Shown: positions 48,385 through 57,822, counted from the first letter of the stretch. The stretch is DNA of 64,000 nucleotides from Mesorhizobium sp. ORS 3359 (GCA_000824845.1 CCNC01000091.1:62001-126000), one strand, 5' to 3'. The notes: generated by a model not told the origin, from the letters alone. A program made the numbers and translations.

Positions 48385-49434
48385 ATGAGCCTTATGAAGC
48401 AGGCTATGAAAACGATATTGCTTCCGATTATACGGCCCTTGTGGCAAAGGGCGTGGTCTCACGTGGAAGGCCGTGTAGAACCGATTGAAGCCCGTCTAGT
48501 GTCCCTTGAGGCTCGGGCGGCACAAATCGAGCAAGCTTGGCAGACGCATATTCCCTCCTTACTGAGTGCAACGGCGCATGCTTCGGCCGTCTCCAATGAG
48601 ATCGCGGGGATCTGCAGACAGCTAGACAAGTTGGCCGAGTCGCACTCGCAAAATTCTTCCGCTGTAGCGCAGTGGAATGCCACCACGGCGACTCTGTCGC
48701 AGCGAACCGAAACCCTTGAGGAGCGCGGCAATAACGCTGATGCAGCCATCAGGTCGCTACAGGAGCACGGCAACAACGCTGAAGCAGCCATCGGCTCACT
48801 ATGGGAGCGCGTCGAATTCGTTCGCCGGGAAATTCTCTTCGAGTTCAATCATGGAGCCGGCAAGAAATCGACGCCCAATGGTACTGAAACCCAGAAGATC
48901 GAGCCGAGGATCATTTCTGCTGCCAAATTCGAAGCGGCGCGCGACGAAAAACGGCTCCGACTCAACCTGGGCTGCGGCCATATCGCACTTGCCGACTATA
49001 TAAATGTGGACGCCCGCGATTTGCCGGGCGTCGACGTCGTTGCCGACGTCGGCAACCTGCCCGTCGAAGAGAACAGCGTGGACGAAATCTTCTCCGCGCA
49101 TCTTATCGAACACTTTCCCCTCGAGACTCTGCGCCGCCGACTACTCCCTTACTGGTGCAGCAAACTGCGTCCCGGCGGGACGTTTAAGGCGGTGACACCG
49201 GATGCCGCTGCCATGGTGCAGGCAACAGCGGCCGGCACGATGTCGTTCGAAGACTTCCGTGAGGTAACCTACGGTGCGCAGGACTACGATGGTGACTACC
49301 ATTTCAGCCTGTTCACACCTGGTAGCCTGCAGGAGCTTCTTCAGGAGATGGGCTTCAAGGAAATCTCTGTCCCGGTCGCAGCGCGCCGAAATGGCAAGTG
49401 TTTTGAATTTGAGATTGTAGCCATAGCGCCTTGA
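48385..49434 (+). CDS. SAM-dependent methyltransferase with N-terminal coiled coil
   Basis: A 349-residue protein. Residues 1 to about 160 are predicted coiled coil, including a tandem repeat (RGNNADAAIRSLQEH then HGNNAEAAIGSLWER). From about 190 a class I methyltransferase domain follows: LRLNLGCGHIALADYINVDA (in parts; the SAM loop), VVADVGNLPVEENSVDEIFSAHLIEHF, LLPYWCSKLRPGG, and a C-terminal FSLFTPGSLQELLQEMGF. Coiled coils of this kind can act as molecular rulers or anchors in chain-terminating enzymes such as WbdD. The ATG at 48385 has GGAG four bases upstream. It may control chain length or cap the polymer, but that is inference. Confidence 0.85.
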   Translation: MSLMKQAMKTILLPIIRPLWQRAWSHVEGRVEPIEARLVSLEARAAQIEQAWQTHIPSLLSATAHASAVSNEIAGICRQLDKLAESHSQNSSAVAQWNATTATLSQRTETLEERGNNADAAIRSLQEHGNNAEAAIGSLWERVEFVRREILFEFNHGAGKKSTPNGTETQKIEPRIISAAKFEAARDEKRLRLNLGCGHIALADYINVDARDLPGVDVVADVGNLPVEENSVDEIFSAHLIEHFPLETLRRRLLPYWCSKLRPGGTFKAVTPDAAAMVQATAAGTMSFEDFREVTYGAQDYDGDYHFSLFTPGSLQELLQEMGFKEISVPVAARRNGKCFEFEIVAIAP

Positions 49435-49538
49435 CCGGGCGCTTCACAATCCCGGTCAAGGCCCAACGCTCGATAAATCCGTATGCGTTTGACTGCAGGT
49501 AGTGTTGGACGCTCGGCCAGCCGCCAGTTGCTGCCGAG

Positions 49539-51752
49539 CTATTTGACGCCTTCCGCTAAGTCTCCGACAAGCTGGCCGTAAAATCGCCGCGCGCCGTCGA
49601 CCATGCGGCTTTGCTCATAGCGTTCAAGAAACAGTCGGCGAGAATGTTCCCCGAACCTATGGCGTTCGGTGGCACTCGCAACGAGGCGCCGTAACGCCCG
49701 AGCCAGCGCATCGGCATCCTCGGCCGGGACGAGCAGGCCATTTGCGCCTTCCTCGACAATTTCCTCCATGCCGCCGACCGCCGAGGCAACGACGGGGCGC
49801 CCACGCATCATCGCTTCTATCAAAGGCAGTCCGAACGACTCGAAACGCGAAGGCACGACGACTATATCGCATCGACGATACAGCTGGTCGAGCTCGTCAT
49901 CGCTTACCGTTCCCAGAAAACTGACACGGTCTCGCCACGCCAGGGTCGCTGGATCCGATGAAAAACGTTGCGGCCACGTTTGACCCGTGCTTGTCGTCAT
50001 TGAGGCGTCTCCGGCAATAAGGAAGCGGGCTTCAGGCATGGAACCGCAAACCTCGCCTGCGGCTTCCAGCAGGATGTCGATGCCCTTTCTATGCTCCAAT
50101 CGCCCGACGAACAGAATCTCGACGACATCGCGCGGGGCGGGCGGCGGTTCGGCTCCCTTGTCCGGCAGTCCATGCGGCACGTATCCGATGCGACGGCCAG
50201 CTAGCGATATTCCATAATCTGCTTCAATTCGCGAAATAATCGACGGGCCACAGGCGAGGATAGCGTCCGCTCGCTGATAGCAGATTTTCTCGCCGGCGAT
50301 GATCGGGTCGGATGTCGTTTGACGAAACGCCGCGTCATTTGCCCAAACGGGGTTGTATGCAACGGCGCAGGTCATCGGCGTGTATACACCCAAAACTGTT
50401 CGCCAGCGCGAATCCACTACCGAGGCAATGCCCTCGCAGTCCCAATTGGGTGATTGAACCAAATCGATTTGGCGCATTGCCTGTATGCGCTCGAGTTCAC
50501 GCTGAATGGCTATGGAATGACGCCAAAGATTTTCCGGTATTCCAGGGTTGCCGGGCAAGATGTCTTTGTCTTTCACATCCGGCACACGGTGAATCCACAC
50601 GCCGTCCAGCCAATCGACGGAATGATGACCGTTCTTAGCGCGGGCTATTATCCTTGTGACATGTCCGTCAGCTGCTAGGCCGCTCGCGAGTTCCCAAGAG
50701 ACCCGAGCAATTCCAGCAATCGTCCCAGGGGGCGCATCCTGGGAAACGAAACAAATATGCATGCGACCGGCGCTGGGCCTTTGAACGGGATATCGTCGCC
50801 AATCCGCATCGGGACCTGGCCGGAATGCCGTGAGGCTGGAGATGCGACTCTGCATCGCGCGGCTCATACCCCGAGCTAAAGCGGGTTTCACTGTGTCCTC
50901 TAAGTTCCTAGCCGCGGTCGTTGGAAGGTTGCCTTGAGCAATGTGCCAATCCGTGTCGCGCCTGGCAGCGCCGACGAATTCGTCGAATGCCCTTTGAAAC
51001 TCTCCCAAGCCAACAATCGGTACGCCGTGGCGAAACGAGAAGTAGGCCTTGTTCTTGAGGACCGGATACCAATCAGCGACCGCCCGGCGCGCATTGCGAA
51101 CGTCACTTGGCAGATAGCGGTGATAAACTCGCCCTCCCATTCCGTAACGGATGGTCCAGCCTGCATCGACAAGGCGAATGCAGACGTCGGTCTCGTCGAG
51201 AAAGTAGTCGAACTCCTCGTCAAAGCCGCCAATTGCCACAAGTGCCGACCGGCGGAATATCGAGTTGGTGCCCAATGTCGAGCAAAAATGCGTTCCGTAC
51301 GGAACATTGAGCAGGTCACTCGGATCCTTGTCGAACGAGAGTTCGGCGCCGCCAAAGCGATCGCAAACGATATAGTGAGCCTGGAGGCGACATCCTGTGT
51401 GGTCAAAGACAGGTCCGCTCACACCAGCCACTTCCTCGTCTTCGAACAAGGGAATTAACTCCGAAAGCCAAGCGGGGTCAGGAATGGAATCGTCATCGAT
51501 GAACGCGATAAAGTCGCCGGCAGCCAAGCGAATGCCGATATTCCTGGAGCGCGAAAGGTTCCGGGTTGGACAGTATCCAATTTTTATCTTTTGACGAAAG
51601 CGACGTAGGACCTCGTCTGTGCGATCGTTTGACGGGCCATTCACGACCACAACTTCAATTTCATCATGATCGAGCGCCGCAATCGATGAAAGCGTGTCGG
51701 AAAGAGACTCTGCTCGATTGTAAGTATTTATTACTATTGACACTCTGCTCAT
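49539..51752 (-). CDS. Bifunctional glycosyltransferase: N-terminal GT2 and C-terminal GT4 domains
   Basis: A 737-residue fusion. The first 300 residues form a family 2 GT-A domain: SIVINTYNRAESL, the DxD-type AFIDDDSIPD, LGTNSIFRRSAL and DETDVCIRL. From about 345 a family 4 GT-B domain follows: MHICFVSQDAPPGTIAGIARV, ILFVGRLEHRKGIDILLEA and the E-x7-E motif in SRFESFGLPLIEAMMRGRP. Such fusions can add two sugars in one chain. The start at 51752 overlaps the stop of the preceding glycosyltransferase as ATGA, with AGGGG upstream, so translation is coupled. It is the last gene of a leftward three-gene group. Confidence 0.9.
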   Translation of the reverse strand: MSRVSIVINTYNRAESLSDTLSSIAALDHDEIEVVVVNGPSNDRTDEVLRRFRQKIKIGYCPTRNLSRSRNIGIRLAAGDFIAFIDDDSIPDPAWLSELIPLFEDEEVAGVSGPVFDHTGCRLQAHYIVCDRFGGAELSFDKDPSDLLNVPYGTHFCSTLGTNSIFRRSALVAIGGFDEEFDYFLDETDVCIRLVDAGWTIRYGMGGRVYHRYLPSDVRNARRAVADWYPVLKNKAYFSFRHGVPIVGLGEFQRAFDEFVGAARRDTDWHIAQGNLPTTAARNLEDTVKPALARGMSRAMQSRISSLTAFRPGPDADWRRYPVQRPSAGRMHICFVSQDAPPGTIAGIARVSWELASGLAADGHVTRIIARAKNGHHSVDWLDGVWIHRVPDVKDKDILPGNPGIPENLWRHSIAIQRELERIQAMRQIDLVQSPNWDCEGIASVVDSRWRTVLGVYTPMTCAVAYNPVWANDAAFRQTTSDPIIAGEKICYQRADAILACGPSIISRIEADYGISLAGRRIGYVPHGLPDKGAEPPPAPRDVVEILFVGRLEHRKGIDILLEAAGEVCGSMPEARFLIAGDASMTTSTGQTWPQRFSSDPATLAWRDRVSFLGTVSDDELDQLYRRCDIVVVPSRFESFGLPLIEAMMRGRPVVASAVGGMEEIVEEGANGLLVPAEDADALARALRRLVASATERHRFGEHSRRLFLERYEQSRMVDGARRFYGQLVGDLAEGVK

Positions 51753-52918
51753 TTTGCCCCTACCCCAAAATTCGAGCGGTATAACCATTCAAGTGTCGAA
51801 ATGAAGCTCTCTCGAAATGCGCCTTCGCTGTAGTCCGCAACGTAACGCCGGGCAGCATCGCGCCGCTTCCGCTCCTCAATCGGCCCTGCGGCTGTTGCGA
51901 CGATAGGCTCTCGATCTTCGGCAGACGCTGCAGCACGCTCCCGAAACTCCGCAATAAGCGCATCCCGCAAAGCATCGACGTCGCCGGTTCTCAGGACGAG
52001 GCCATGAGTGCCGACGATATAGGGAAGGTTGCCGGCATCATACGCTATGACATGGCAACCTGCGGCAAATGCCTCCAAAACCGGGACACAGTACCCTTCA
52101 TGATAGGAGGGCATCACAAAGATGTCCGCGCTTCGGTAGGCCTCAACAAGAGTGGCTTCATCGACGTGGCCAAGGAGATTGATCTGCTCCGCACCGTCGG
52201 CTATTTTTTCACGGATCTGATTGACGTAATGGTGATCAGAAAAAGCCGTGTTCCCGATGATGTCCAGAATCGGGCGGGCATTTGGAATCGCCGTTGAGGC
52301 AGCAATGAAGGCCTGAACCAGGTCCAGGACGCCTTTGGCAGGAACGATGCGCCCGACATACAACAGGCGTATCTCGGCGTTGTTGCCTCGTGGCTTTGCC
52401 CCTACATCCGAGAATGCCATTCCTATCGGAAGTTTGAGCACCGAGACTTGGGTTGGCGATGGCTTCAGCGTCTCCAATTCTCTCATGTTGAAATCACTGT
52501 CGCAGAAAACGTGGTCGCAACATAGCAAATTTGAGCGTTGATTGAGTGAACGCTCCAGCAAATCCGCCGCCGTTACCGACGTGGCCAGTGCGGCAGGAGT
52601 TATATTGTGCCAAACACCGAGGCGCTTGACACTCGACTGCGTAAATCTAACGGAATCGAAGAAATCGTAATATATGCCAAATTCGTAAATCAGGAGGTCG
52701 GCTTCATAAAAGACGCGACGACTCAACAGGTCTACAAGTCCGGATACTTCATACGTACCAGGCAGATTGAGGTTCGATCTGTAAGTTGCAATTGAAACGC
52801 TGATACTGTCGCCGTACGCTTCCAGCAGCGCCTCACGCTTCAGGACAAGGCTCCGGCTGATCGCATCGCCGCTTACGACGACGCCATTCAGCAACAGTAT
52901 CTTTGATGGCCTCGACAT
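51749..52918 (-). CDS. Glycosyltransferase family 4
   Basis: A 389-residue GT-B glycosyltransferase. The C-terminal donor domain has LLYVGRIVPAKGVLDLVQAF, LLGHVDEATLVEAYRSADIFVMPSYHEGYCVPVLEAFAAGC (in parts; E-x7-E motif) and VIAYDAGNLPYIV. The N-terminal domain begins KILLLNGVVVSGDAISR. I use ATG 52918, three bases after the stop of the upstream methyltransferase; a GTG at 52957 would overlap it. Middle gene of the leftward group methyltransferase, GT4, GT2-GT4. Donor and acceptor are unknown. Confidence 0.88.
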   Translation of the reverse strand: MSRPSKILLLNGVVVSGDAISRSLVLKREALLEAYGDSISVSIATYRSNLNLPGTYEVSGLVDLLSRRVFYEADLLIYEFGIYYDFFDSVRFTQSSVKRLGVWHNITPAALATSVTAADLLERSLNQRSNLLCCDHVFCDSDFNMRELETLKPSPTQVSVLKLPIGMAFSDVGAKPRGNNAEIRLLYVGRIVPAKGVLDLVQAFIAASTAIPNARPILDIIGNTAFSDHHYVNQIREKIADGAEQINLLGHVDEATLVEAYRSADIFVMPSYHEGYCVPVLEAFAAGCHVIAYDAGNLPYIVGTHGLVLRTGDVDALRDALIAEFRERAAASAEDREPIVATAAGPIEERKRRDAARRYVADYSEGAFRESFISTLEWLYRSNFGVGAK

Positions 52919-52920
52919 CG

Positions 52921-54051
52921 TTAAACGCGGCGAAAGAACATACTCATCGATGTCCACACGACACGACCGTCTGTCAGAACGAGATGAGGAGCGCTTTTCA
53001 GATCGTCAGGTTCCCGCACATCAATGGGACACGCCAGCAACAGATCGGAAATACGCATCTCTGGCGAGCCTCCCTCAAGGCGAAGCCTAGGATGTTCGAG
53101 GAACATTTGCTGCAATTCGGGGGGGGTAAAATACTCGTGGTGCTTTTCGCCGTTGATGACAAGCTCAGTAATGATGCAAACAGCTCCCCCCGGACGAACG
53201 ACGCGTGCCATTTCGTTCAACGCCCTGGCTTGATTCTCGCGTGATCCGAAATGTTCGATTGAGGAGAGACAAAACGCAAAGTCGAAATGCTCGTCAGGGA
53301 AATCCAGCGCCTCGCCGGGCATACGAAATACCTTTAGTCCCTCCTGCCGGTACGGAAAGGGAGCAAAGCTAGTTGGATCTAAGAGCATGGCCGGAGTACC
53401 CTCATGCTGGGGGTTGTCATACAGATCCGTGGCCACCATGAGATCAATTTGATTGGCATAGTAGAACAACGGCCTCTCACTCCCCGCGCCCACGGCGACG
53501 CCGGTTGCGCTCGGGGAAATGACACCCATAGCCTCCAGCCCCTCAAGGCAGATGGCGTACTCCCACATCTTACGATGAACGGTGTATGGCTCTTTCAACT
53601 CAGCGAAGCGACGTGCGAGTGGGCTGTCTATCGCCCAATCCGATAGGCGCGGCAGTCGATTGATGCTGCGCGGAGACGTTCGCCTCAGTTGCACTTCCGG
53701 CACAACTTCAATTTGCGGGTCGACGAAGAACGATGCGTCGCTGGAGCGCGCGACAGTATTGGACGGCATTCTGTGGTAAGCGCGAAGCGCGGTCTGCGTT
53801 GCCGTGACAGCCTCGACGACACGTGGGAACTGTTCGACCACAGCGTTAACGCGATTGACGCGCTCGCCAGCCGCCAACCCATTCAGGCGATCGTTCATTT
53901 CATTGAGGCGGCCTTCGAATCGTCGAAGATACAAATTGAAACGCGGCAGCTTGGCTAGGCCGACAACAATACGGAGCAAGTATCCTACAACCGGAATCGA
54001 AAAGAGAACTGTAGCGATCGGTTTGAGACCGTTATATGTCTGCCTAAGCAT
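52921..54051 (-). CDS. SAM-dependent methyltransferase with membrane-proximal N-terminus
   Basis: A 376-residue protein. It begins with a hydrophobic segment (about 12-33), then a helical, possibly coiled-coil stretch (about 35-85), then a methyltransferase domain from about 170: GVAVGAGSERPLFYYAN (SAM loop region), LMVATDLYDNPQHEGTP, FDFAFCLSSIEHFGSRENQARALNEMARVVRPGGAVCIITE (in parts). It resembles the methyltransferases found in O-antigen and glycan clusters beside glycosyltransferases. AAGGG precedes the ATG, and the spacer upstream (54052-54110) is AT-rich and probably holds the promoter. First gene of the leftward group. Confidence 0.85.
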   Translation of the reverse strand: MLRQTYNGLKPIATVLFSIPVVGYLLRIVVGLAKLPRFNLYLRRFEGRLNEMNDRLNGLAAGERVNRVNAVVEQFPRVVEAVTATQTALRAYHRMPSNTVARSSDASFFVDPQIEVVPEVQLRRTSPRSINRLPRLSDWAIDSPLARRFAELKEPYTVHRKMWEYAICLEGLEAMGVISPSATGVAVGAGSERPLFYYANQIDLMVATDLYDNPQHEGTPAMLLDPTSFAPFPYRQEGLKVFRMPGEALDFPDEHFDFAFCLSSIEHFGSRENQARALNEMARVVRPGGAVCIITELVINGEKHHEYFTPPELQQMFLEHPRLRLEGGSPEMRISDLLLACPIDVREPDDLKSAPHLVLTDGRVVWTSMSMFFRRV

Positions 54052-54213
54052 TAATTTCCCTTGCTCTAATATAATTTAGCTCTAATGGACATTTCCGTCC
54101 GAACGTCGACCTCGACGTTATGCTCCCTAAAGGCCCTTTAGCAGTTGCCTTTTGCCGGGGCGAGTCCTAATGGGGTGGCTGAGATTTCAGAGTGGCGCGG
54201 TCGCTCATCCAAT

Positions 54214-54936
54214 CTAGCTCGGCAGACTGCCGATATCGATCAGATTGTGACGGAACTGCGAGATAAGTGAAGCTGTGTTTTCGTCGCGCTGGGTCCGAAG
54301 GTTCGCTTCGGCGCCTTCTGCTGAGTGCCAATCCTTCACACCTAGATATGCCGCTATTGCTGCGACGGTCTGGTGTGGACGCTCTGCAAATTCCTCATAC
54401 ACGATGACCAATGGCTCAACGCCATATTCGGTGAAATAGACATCCCACGCTAGTTCGGCGGTGACGACTGCGTGATAGGAGGCCATAATCGCCAAAAAAT
54501 CATAGGGCACTTCCACGTTTGATTTGCGATCATCCTGCCATATGAACCACTGCTGCGTTACCTGTGCCCTGTAAAGGGACACCGCCTGCGCGATCTTGTC
54601 TCTTCGCACCAACCTTATCCAGCGATGGTTCGGAAACGCTTCGTCCAGGGCCTTTTCTTGTCCAGTTGCTCTGGCGATCACGCTGCGCAACCATGCGCAA
54701 TGATCATGGGCCATCTTCGAGCCAAAAATACCATTGACCGTATTTTGCCGGAGAACTTCCGATACCGCCACCGCGAGGTCGGGCACCTTCCAATGTGGAA
54801 GCTCGTACTGGAAATATTCCGTCGGTTGACCGATCCGAGCGTGGGCCAACAAATCACAGAGATGGTTGCTACCACATCGTGGCGTAAAAGCGATCGAGTA
54901 GCTATGTTCTATTTTATCCAGCACACCCCGTAGCAC
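54214..54936 (-). CDS. Stf0-type sulfotransferase
   Basis: A 240-residue protein of the Stf0 family (trehalose 2-sulfotransferase type), which moves sulfate from PAPS to a sugar hydroxyl. The PAPS 5'-phosphate loop is TPRCGSNHLCDLLA (usual form TPRSGSTLLC), followed by the family's GQPTEYF and later RWIRLVRRDKIAQAVSLYRAQ (3'-phosphate site, in parts) and VIVYEEF. GTG start at 54936 with AAGGG upstream. Transcribed on its own, leftward. Its place in the locus suggests sulfation of an O-antigen or other surface sugar, as in sulfated rhizobial LPS and Nod factors, but the acceptor is not known. The Ser to Cys and Thr to Asn changes in the loop are unusual. Confidence 0.8.
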   Translation of the reverse strand: MLRGVLDKIEHSYSIAFTPRCGSNHLCDLLAHARIGQPTEYFQYELPHWKVPDLAVAVSEVLRQNTVNGIFGSKMAHDHCAWLRSVIARATGQEKALDEAFPNHRWIRLVRRDKIAQAVSLYRAQVTQQWFIWQDDRKSNVEVPYDFLAIMASYHAVVTAELAWDVYFTEYGVEPLVIVYEEFAERPHQTVAAIAAYLGVKDWHSAEGAEANLRTQRDENTASLISQFRHNLIDIGSLPS

Positions 54937-55350
54937 GTATGTCCCTTATACCTTTCTGTGCCACCGAGACCCGAAACGCCCGGCTCTCCGTTGAACCGAG
55001 GGGTCGGCAGTTTTTCTGATTTTAGCAACCATCGACACCTCCCGCATTAGCAGAGTCGAACTCCATTGCAACATGGACCGGGTCGAAGGCTTTCGATCGA
55101 AGCCCAACCGAACAGCGTTGCGGCAACGCTCCGCGGTTGGCTACCAATGGGGTTGACGGCACACGCAAACAATCGGACATCATAGCATCTGCCCAAGTCT
55201 TCAGCAAACGGCTTCACCCCGCTTATCGACCATCTGCCATCTCCCTGCTGCATTTTCTGTGCATGCACCGCTTCCGACCATCGGGCCACGAATTTGACAA
55301 CCAATGGTGCACTGCAATACCAGACACCGCTCGTGAAGAGCCGAGAGCGG
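54937..55350. other. Divergent spacer of about 410 bases
   Basis: It lies between the sulfotransferase gene and the large glycosyltransferase gene and should contain both promoters. A perfect 7-base hairpin, AGCGTTG (55114-55120) with CAACGCT (55124-55130), is visible. No gene was recognised; small open frames here lack motifs. Confidence 0.4.
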
Positions 55351-57822
55351 ATGATTAATAAGAAGCGAATTTTCTGGCTGGGCATGCATCAAGTGCTGTC
55401 GCAGACTGAACTCCCGCGTCTGCGGGCCCTTGGTTATGAAGTATTCAACCCACCTTATCTGAGCGACGTCTACGATCAGTCCGCCGTCTACGATTGGGTT
55501 GCGCCCGACTCCAGCCTGCCGAAAGAGGCTCTGGATATCCTGGCAAGGACCAATTTCTTTTATGATGAGATTCCGCCGGCCGCAGCGGAAGTTCTGAATG
55601 CATATTTCGACGCCGCGATCGTAACGATCAACCCGCTATGGCTGACCCATTTCCTCAAAGCCTATCACGGCAGGGTCATCTATCGCACATATGGCCAGCC
55701 TCACAGTCTGTCAGATGAACTGGCCAATTTGGGAGCCCTGCCGCTCATCGCCGAGCGGAACGACTTCTGGTTCATGCCGAACACCGAAAAGGTGACCGAC
55801 ATAGAGGACGATTGGCTGCGATCACGCATGATGATCGTTCCCTACTGCCTCACGCAGGACGTCGTCGATCTGCGAGACACATGGGATCTCGAAGCGTCGC
55901 GGGATGAACTGGGATTGCTCTGCCCGCGAGTTGCGGACATTCCTTACTACACCACCAATTACCGCCACCTGAAGCGCTATTTTCCCGCGAAAGGGTACAG
56001 GATTTTCGGCGCGCAGAACGTGCCCGTCCGCGATCCGCAGGTGATAGGCACGATCGAACGGTCCGAGTTCATCAGACGGTTATCCCAGATGCGGGGCTTT
56101 GCGTATCACTATGAAGAGCCGACCGTTTGTTATCTGCCGCCCATAGAGTTCATGACGCTTGGCGGTCCTGTGCTGTTTCAAAAAGGGTCTTTGCTTTGCC
56201 GGTATTTCCCCGCCAGGGCACCCGGCAGGGCCGATAGCATCGATGAGCTGGTGAAGCGGTCTGAGCAGTTGCGCAAGGGCGACCGTGCTCTCTCGCACGA
56301 ACTCATCGAAAGCCAGGCCGAGGTCCGCAAACTGTACCAGCCGGAATATGTGTGGCCCATATTCGACGAAGCCATAACGAGGGCGCTCGGCGAAGCGGGA
56401 ACGAACCAGGCGCCTGAGTTGATTTATACGCCAACGGTAAAGATTGAGGCGCCGGCAGCCGAAACCGTTCTTGTGGCCTTCCATGGTTTTGGTCCGCTCG
56501 TCGTTCACCAAAACGGCGAATACCACTGTGCGGAGGGCATCGCGCGAGTCATCCGTCAAGTCATCCGGGCGCTGGCCGACCTTGGATTCAAGATCGTCGT
56601 CACTAGCCGGAAAGAAGACGTCGGTCGCATCCACGGTTTCCTCAATTCCGCTGCCGGCCGCAATCTGAAGATCATGGTGATCGACAAGGAAGTTCCTGTC
56701 GGAAGCCGGGCGATGACGGCGATAGGACGCCTTCGCCAGATTGCCCGGGCGCGACCATTTTCAGCCAATATCGATCATCTCAAGGGGCTTTGGCGAGCAA
56801 GAGATATCAAGAACATACCCCGCGCGCTGGCTTCGACGGCCGCAGTGGCAATTTTCAAGGCACTTCGCAGAGTGGAGCAGCAGGTCGACAACTTCAAACT
56901 TGCGAATGGCGCCACGCCACGTGCCGAATATGTCGATCTGATAAATGCAGACTCGAACATCGGCCATGTGCTGATATCACACTACTACATGTTCCCCGAG
57001 CTTGCCCACCTGGAGGGTAAGAACGTCGTTCTGTATCTTCCTGACTACATGCCCCATTTCTATAAAGGCTCGGTAGAGATGGGCGCTACACGGCAGGCGG
57101 CCATGATCGGCAGGAAGATGGTCGCCAAGGCTCGTCGCATTCTGACGAACTCCGCGTTCACGGCATCGTATCTGCCGAAGACCACATTGGCCGCACGCCC
57201 GGAAGATATCGTGCATGTTCCCCTGCCGTATTTGAATGGCAGCCCAGGCAATGCAGAGGCCTCCGGCCGGCTAAGGGCACTGCCAAGATATTACGCATTT
57301 TATCCCACGCGGGAACGGCCCTCGAAGCGGCTCGCAGACTTCGCAAGAACTGTGGCGATTGTAAACGAGCGACTGAAGGCGACCGGCAGCGAGGACCAAC
57401 TCATTGGTCTTCTGACCACCCCGTTGACGGGCAAGTCGGCAGCCGGGGCGGAAGAGCATCTGGTCTCGCTGTCGGAGCTTACGGACGCGGAGCTCGGATA
57501 TCTGTACAAGAACGCGCTCTGCCTGCTGTTCACGTCTGAAATGGAGGGGAACTTCCCGACCCAGATAACCGAAGCGCTGCATCTGGGCGTGCCGGTGGTG
57601 GCGACGAATATCCCGCTCATTACATTGGAGCTTGCAGAGGCATCTGCTTGCTTGGATCTGGTTGATGTCGGCGACTGCGAGGGGTTCGCGGACCGGGTGA
57701 TGTCGATCCTTGAAGATCGTGCGGCGGCAGTGCTACGGCAGAAAGACGCTCAGGAAACTGCGTCCAGGAAATTCGCCTATGATAACTTCAAGTACGGATT
57801 GTCCGAGTTGTTCAGGCGCTAG
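55351..57822 (+). CDS. Large two-part glycosyltransferase with C-terminal GT4-like domain
   Basis: An 823-residue protein. The C-terminal half (about 385-823) is GT-B/GT4-like: VLVAFHGFGPLVVHQNGEYHCAEGIARV, YAFYPTRERPSKRLADF, and an E-x7-E-like SEMEGNFPTQITEALHLGVPV donor motif. The N-terminal half (KKRIFWLGMHQVLSQTELPRLRALGYEVF onward, in parts) has its own alternating strand-helix pattern (RVIYRTYGQPHSL, VIGTIERSEFIRRLSQM) and may be a second, degenerate GT-B unit, but I cannot assign it to a family. ATG at 55351 has only a weak GAGAG ahead; an in-frame TTG at 55294 is an alternative. First of three rightward glycosyltransferase genes. Confidence 0.83.
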   Translation: MINKKRIFWLGMHQVLSQTELPRLRALGYEVFNPPYLSDVYDQSAVYDWVAPDSSLPKEALDILARTNFFYDEIPPAAAEVLNAYFDAAIVTINPLWLTHFLKAYHGRVIYRTYGQPHSLSDELANLGALPLIAERNDFWFMPNTEKVTDIEDDWLRSRMMIVPYCLTQDVVDLRDTWDLEASRDELGLLCPRVADIPYYTTNYRHLKRYFPAKGYRIFGAQNVPVRDPQVIGTIERSEFIRRLSQMRGFAYHYEEPTVCYLPPIEFMTLGGPVLFQKGSLLCRYFPARAPGRADSIDELVKRSEQLRKGDRALSHELIESQAEVRKLYQPEYVWPIFDEAITRALGEAGTNQAPELIYTPTVKIEAPAAETVLVAFHGFGPLVVHQNGEYHCAEGIARVIRQVIRALADLGFKIVVTSRKEDVGRIHGFLNSAAGRNLKIMVIDKEVPVGSRAMTAIGRLRQIARARPFSANIDHLKGLWRARDIKNIPRALASTAAVAIFKALRRVEQQVDNFKLANGATPRAEYVDLINADSNIGHVLISHYYMFPELAHLEGKNVVLYLPDYMPHFYKGSVEMGATRQAAMIGRKMVAKARRILTNSAFTASYLPKTTLAARPEDIVHVPLPYLNGSPGNAEASGRLRALPRYYAFYPTRERPSKRLADFARTVAIVNERLKATGSEDQLIGLLTTPLTGKSAAGAEEHLVSLSELTDAELGYLYKNALCLLFTSEMEGNFPTQITEALHLGVPVVATNIPLITLELAEASACLDLVDVGDCEGFADRVMSILEDRAAAVLRQKDAQETASRKFAYDNFKYGLSELFRR

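Noticed and set aside
48225..48488. An 87-codon rightward frame before the coiled-coil methyltransferase
   Set aside because: It overlaps the start of the methyltransferase gene in another frame, has no ribosome site and no family resemblance.
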